Of a DNA stretch of 20,737 nt, positions 17,678 through 20,737 are shown one piece after another (the first letter of the stretch is position 1; every line of letters begins with the position of its first letter). The stretch covers positions 1-20,737 of the forward strand of contig JAJJLU010004008.1 of NCBI GenBank assembly GCA_023807065.1. The letters run 5' to 3'. The stretch comes from Isotricha intestinalis (taxonomy: Eukaryota; Ciliophora; Litostomatea; Vestibuliferida; Isotrichidae). A model generated the notes under the pieces. It did no database searches and had not been told where the DNA came from. It saw nothing but the letters and a program-made list of their open reading frames with translations. The position numbers and the translations under genes are program-made.

Positions 17678-17825
17678 TTATATCTTATATATTTAAAATT
17701 ATATTTTAATTAATGTAAATTAAATTAAAACATCTTCACAATATTTTCTTTTATTATTTTAATTAACCGAAAAAATTTTTTAATTTATAATAAACATTAT
17801 AAATTAAATTAATAATTAAGAATTA

Positions 17826-18965
17826 TTATTTTTTTAAATTTAAAATTTCTGTGATATATAAAATTTGCGCTTTAGATTTAGAATTTCTAGTATGAATAAA
17901 AAGATACATTTCTTTTTTATTATTCATATCAATTTTAACAAAGGAACCTAAATCAACATCATTTACAGCATATCTCATTTCTCCATTTATTAAAGTTATA
18001 GTAATATTATCACCTGCTTTTAGTCCTCTCCCTCCTTTTTTAAAGCAATTTTTCCATTCTTTTTTAAGTGTATAAAATTGGGTTAAATCTTCTAAAATAC
18101 AATAAATATCAAATTTAGGACAATTAACATCAATTTGATCTAAAATTATATCTTTATTAAATGTAATACCAGTTCTAACCCAATCAACTGAAGAAAATAA
18201 AATTTTAGCTTGGAAATTCTTTGGTAAAGGGTATTTTGATATATTATAAATTTGATTATTAGTATAATTTAAGCCTGTATGAAATAAATAACAATTTTTA
18301 ATACAATCTACATTTTTTTTTAACATTAAACAATTCATACAAAAGCATTTTTTACATATACATCTTCTTAAATCTTCATTAGAATCACAAATATTACAAT
18401 TTGAAATATTAAAAGTATTATCTCTAAAATGTTCTTCTAAATGATTATCTAATTCATTTCTTTGAATTCTAAAACCACAAAAACCACATTCAATATGAAT
18501 AAAATTACATAAATTAATTAAATGATTTTGTAAATCTTTATAACTACCAGAAAAATCACAAGGATCATTAGGGCATTTAATTTTTTGGAAAAGACATTTA
18601 TTTTCATGTTCAAACATATTCCAATATTCACATTCATAATCACATTCAGGGTAATTAATACATCTTAATTTAATAACATTTAACATTTTTTTAGTATTTA
18701 ATCTTGCTTTTTCTATTTTAAATTCTTCACATTTCATTGGACATGTAGGGTTTATTTTTATCCATTCATTTATACAATCTTCACAAAATAAAGAACCACA
18801 TACACCACATTCATATGGTTTATTTATTATTTCTAAACATATTGCACATTTTATTAAAGGTTCTATTATATTTATTTCTTCTAAATTTACTATCCTTCCT
18901 CTAGTAATTCCATTTCTTTGTGTTACATATAAGGATTTAATTCCGTTTTCTTGAAATGAATCCAT
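17826..18965 (-). CDS. RING and TRAF-type zinc-finger protein with SPRY-like C-terminus; probable E3 ligase
   Basis: The 379-residue protein opens with a RING at 40-79: C40, C43, C53, C56, C61, C64, C75, C79. Position four is Cys rather than His, giving a C4C4-like set, and FCEDCINEW is typical of RINGs. TRAF-type fingers follow (C102/C108/H120/C124; C131/C136/H148/C153; C160/C163/H175/H179). A second Cys-dense cluster spans 190-229 (C190, C193, C202, C204, C207, C209, C212, C221, C225, H229). The C-terminal part from about 240 is beta-rich, with DWVRTGITF and GDNITITLINGEMRYAVNDV resembling the SPRY/B30.2 core in which a glycine-rich turn precedes an LNG motif. By family it should recruit an E2 through the RING and substrates through the tail. 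That is inference, and ligase activity is unproven. Its 3' neighbour is 148 bp away. Confidence 0.88.
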   Translation of the reverse strand: MDSFQENGIKSLYVTQRNGITRGRIVNLEEINIIEPLIKCAICLEIINKPYECGVCGSLFCEDCINEWIKINPTCPMKCEEFKIEKARLNTKKMLNVIKLRCINYPECDYECEYWNMFEHENKCLFQKIKCPNDPCDFSGSYKDLQNHLINLCNFIHIECGFCGFRIQRNELDNHLEEHFRDNTFNISNCNICDSNEDLRRCICKKCFCMNCLMLKKNVDCIKNCYLFHTGLNYTNNQIYNISKYPLPKNFQAKILFSSVDWVRTGITFNKDIILDQIDVNCPKFDIYCILEDLTQFYTLKKEWKNCFKKGGRGLKAGDNITITLINGEMRYAVNDVDLGSFVKIDMNNKKEMYLFIHTRNSKSKAQILYITEILNLKK

Positions 18966-19303
18966 ATATTTATTTTATGTTTTTTTATTGTTTGAAAAAA
19001 TATTTTTTAAATTTATTTTTATAGAATAATAATTAATTTTATATTAGTATATATTAAAATCATTGAATCTTTTTATTGTATTTTTTTATTGAAAATAAAC
19101 TGTTATGTTTTTTTTCTTGATTTAAAATATATTTATTAACACTTTTGTAAACAACAATTTTTTATTTCAGATAAAAATTTCAAACTTATTTCATTTCAAT
19201 TAAAAATAAATTTATTTATATATTTTTGATTTTTAAAGACTTATTTACATAATATTTCCATCTCAAAGTATCAAAAATTGAAAAAATTTAATTTTATTGA
19301 TAA
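18966..19303. other. AT-rich spacer, no gene seen
   Basis: This interval separates the start of the RING gene from the 3' end of the broken SHIPPO-type gene, both on the minus strand. It should contain the RING gene promoter. Only A/T runs are seen; a lone TTATTTCAG at about 19162-19170 looks like a 3' splice site but has no exon to go with it. Confidence 0.5.
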
Positions 19304-20510
19304 TCATTTATTTGTAATATCATATTGTCTAGGACCTAATTTAAAACCAATAAAATTTTTTTTACTTTTTTATCTAAAATACTTCGATAAACAGAACTAT
19401 GAAAAACAGGTTCAATATGGATTTGATTAATAAATTTTCTTTTAATATAACCTCCAGGACCAATTTTTTCTTTTTTTAAACTTTCATTTCTTTTTCCTTT
19501 ATCACTAGAATTAAATCCCAAAATATTATTATTATTATAATTAATCCTTTAAGAATTAAAATATTTAATACTTCCAAAATTATTATATTTTCCAACACCA
19601 GGATTATTATTAAAATTAATACATTCATATCTATTTAAATTATTATTATTAATTGAAGTTTTAGGTCTTTCTTTATTTAATATATTATTTCCAGTTCTTA
19701 AATCAACAAATCTTCCATTAATATTTATAGTATTTAAAATTCGAGTATTTGAAAAAGGATTTATATAACTTACAGGACTTGGATTTTCACTTCTTTTTCT
19801 TTCTTATGTTTCTGTTTCTCTAAATCTTATATCTCTTCTATAAAATCTACTTTATTTTTATATATGTTGTTATTGATGATTGAGATGTTGATAAAGATAC
19901 ATTATTTAAAAACTTAATATATTTCTTTTGTTTTTTTTATATCAGAATCATTTATATTATTATTATTTGATTTTAACTTTTTATCATAAGGAAAACGAAA
20001 TGATTGAGATAAAAAACCTATTTGAGATTTATTTGGTGGAGTTTTATTTTTTTTTCTTTTTTTTTATTTTTTGCTCAGTTAAAGGATTATAAAATGATTG
20101 TAAATCATCTGTTGTTTTTATACTAATTTCAACAGGAGAATTTAATCCTTTTACAAATCTATCAACAACTATAAAAATAATTCTTATGAAGCTTTTTAAA
20201 AGAACTAATATTATTATTACTTCCAGGACCTTATTATTTCCTTTTAAATAAGATATTTTTTATTAGGAATAATATTTTTACCATAACTTTTATAAAACCC
20301 CCAATTTTTATTTCTAAAATTAGTATTATTATTTTCTTCAAAAGTACCTTGAGTACAATTAATATGATTATTATTATAACTAGTTTTTGGTCTTAATTTT
20401 AAAATAAAAAAATTAATATTATTATTATATTTATTTGGTGATACAAATAAGAAAACTTATTATGAAGAGGTTTATTTAGAATTTATTTTGTTTTTTGTTT
20501 TTTGATTCAT
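19304..20510 (-). pseudogene. Broken SHIPPO/STPG-type (PG-rich repeat) ciliary protein gene
   Basis: Coding-like minus-strand peptides run continuously from an ATG at 20510 to a TGA at 19304-19306 but need several frame changes. SHIPPO-like cores PGxGxY occur as GPGS (near 20225), PGVGKY (19585-19602), GPGGY (19447-19461) and LGPRQYD (19319-19339). Such repeats are typical of sperm-tail/ciliary microtubule inner proteins (ODF3, STPG families). Frame changes are needed in A/T homopolymers or at stops: the eight-T run at 19356-19363, near 19847-19849, near 19914-19916, and near 20044-20046. In-frame TAA lies at 19549-19551 and 19804-19806, with more near the N-terminus. Between breaks the peptides are sensible (RKRSENPSPVSYINPF, FVKGLNSPVEISIKTTDD). 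The piece at 19336-19521 alone is a 61-codon fragment. Decay is most likely; assembly indels would not explain the nonsense codons. Confidence 0.62.
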
Positions 20511-20737
20511 TTATTTATATTTTTTAATTTAATTTTTAAATATATAATTTTATTATGAAAATAAATAAATTAAGGAGATTAAAAAATCCTAGAATCGGAG
20601 AATAAATTATAATGGAAAGGAAATTAAGATTTAAGATTCATAGATTTGAATAGGGACAAACCATTCATATTAAAAATACAAATGAAAAAAAGGAAAATAA
20701 AAGAATATATTAAATATTATTCAATTCACTTATTTCA
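20511..20737. other. Right edge: compositionally different DNA, no gene called
   Basis: From about 20555 the plus strand becomes purine-rich and less AT-rich, like the left edge of the window. An ATG at 20555 gives only 16 codons before TAA at 20603-20605. If TAA and TAG are ignored, the same frame stays open to the window end. No product is recognised and I do not call a gene. The left part (20511-20554) would be the upstream region of the broken SHIPPO-type gene. Confidence 0.35.

Noticed and set aside
19336..19521. A standalone 61-residue gene on the minus strand.
   Set aside because: Its peptide is a central fragment of the broken PG-rich-repeat gene: coding-like sequence continues past both ends after one TAA and one frame change.
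19840..20050. Euplotes-style programmed +1 frameshifting: at 20044 (AAA-TAA-A), 19914 (TAT-TAA-G) and 19847 (AAG-TAG-A) the sensible frame resumes by skipping the T of a stop.
   Set aside because: At 20044 and 19914 an indel in the adjacent poly-A run explains the change equally well, the break at 19356-19363 needs the opposite shift, other interruptions need no shift at all, and none of the intact genes uses such a signal.
1..20737. Telomeric ends suggesting a complete ciliate macronuclear chromosome.
   Set aside because: Neither edge shows CCCCAAAA-, CCCCAA- or CCCTAA-type repeats, so the window is an internal or unfinished fragment.

Overview
This is a very AT-rich, gene-dense piece of nuclear DNA from a microbial eukaryote. 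The strongest lineage clues are a eukaryotic cytosolic ribosomal protein (uS8), a NAP1 histone chaperone, an SLX1 structure-specific endonuclease, a giant PAS-containing membrane protein of the TmcB family, and a degraded flagellar SHIPPO/STPG-type gene. Together they point to a ciliated or flagellated protist. TmcB families are large in ciliates. Eleven of the twelve intact coding regions end in TAA, one ends in TGA and none in TAG, and the long genes encode glutamine with CAA. The standard code is therefore in force, unlike Tetrahymena or Paramecium. A ciliate that keeps the standard code (Litostomatea such as rumen ciliates, or a Stentor-like lineage) is my best guess, but this is inference. 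AT-rich flagellated fungi (Neocallimastigomycota) and other protists are not excluded. No telomere repeat, rRNA, tRNA, CRISPR array or transposase was recognised. No intact gene needs an intron to explain it.

Layout, left to right. An unrecognised helical ORF (14-616) sits at the edge; it is richer in G and in AAG/GAG codons than its neighbours and ends in TGA. A degenerate beta-propeller-like protein (733-1752) follows. Then comes about 1.1 kb without an intact gene, holding a probable minus-strand gene relic (1827-2120). Ribosomal protein uS8 (minus) and a three-finger C2HC zinc-finger protein (plus) diverge from a 136-bp spacer. Next is a compact head-to-tail minus-strand run, listed in coordinate order: a coiled-coil protein, a Ser/Asn-rich unknown, NAP1, a leucine-rich-repeat protein and SLX1. 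Their spacers are only about 50 to 130 bp. A 347-bp divergent spacer separates SLX1 from the plus-strand TmcB-like gene of 2121 codons. Beyond it lie two minus-strand genes: a basic low-complexity protein and a RING/TRAF-type zinc-finger protein with a SPRY-like tail. The right end (19304-20510, minus) holds a shattered SHIPPO-type gene with several frame changes and in-frame TAA/TAG codons. The last 180 bp are compositionally different and unexplained.

The genes do not form a single pathway. They mix housekeeping functions (translation, chromatin, DNA repair), probable ubiquitin signalling, membrane sensing and probable cilium-associated proteins, as expected of an ordinary protist locus. 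The least ordinary signals are the two degraded minus-strand genes. Their interruptions include TAA codons where Gln (CAA) would read naturally. That fits neutral decay under C-to-T pressure, or less likely assembly error or a special decoding rule.
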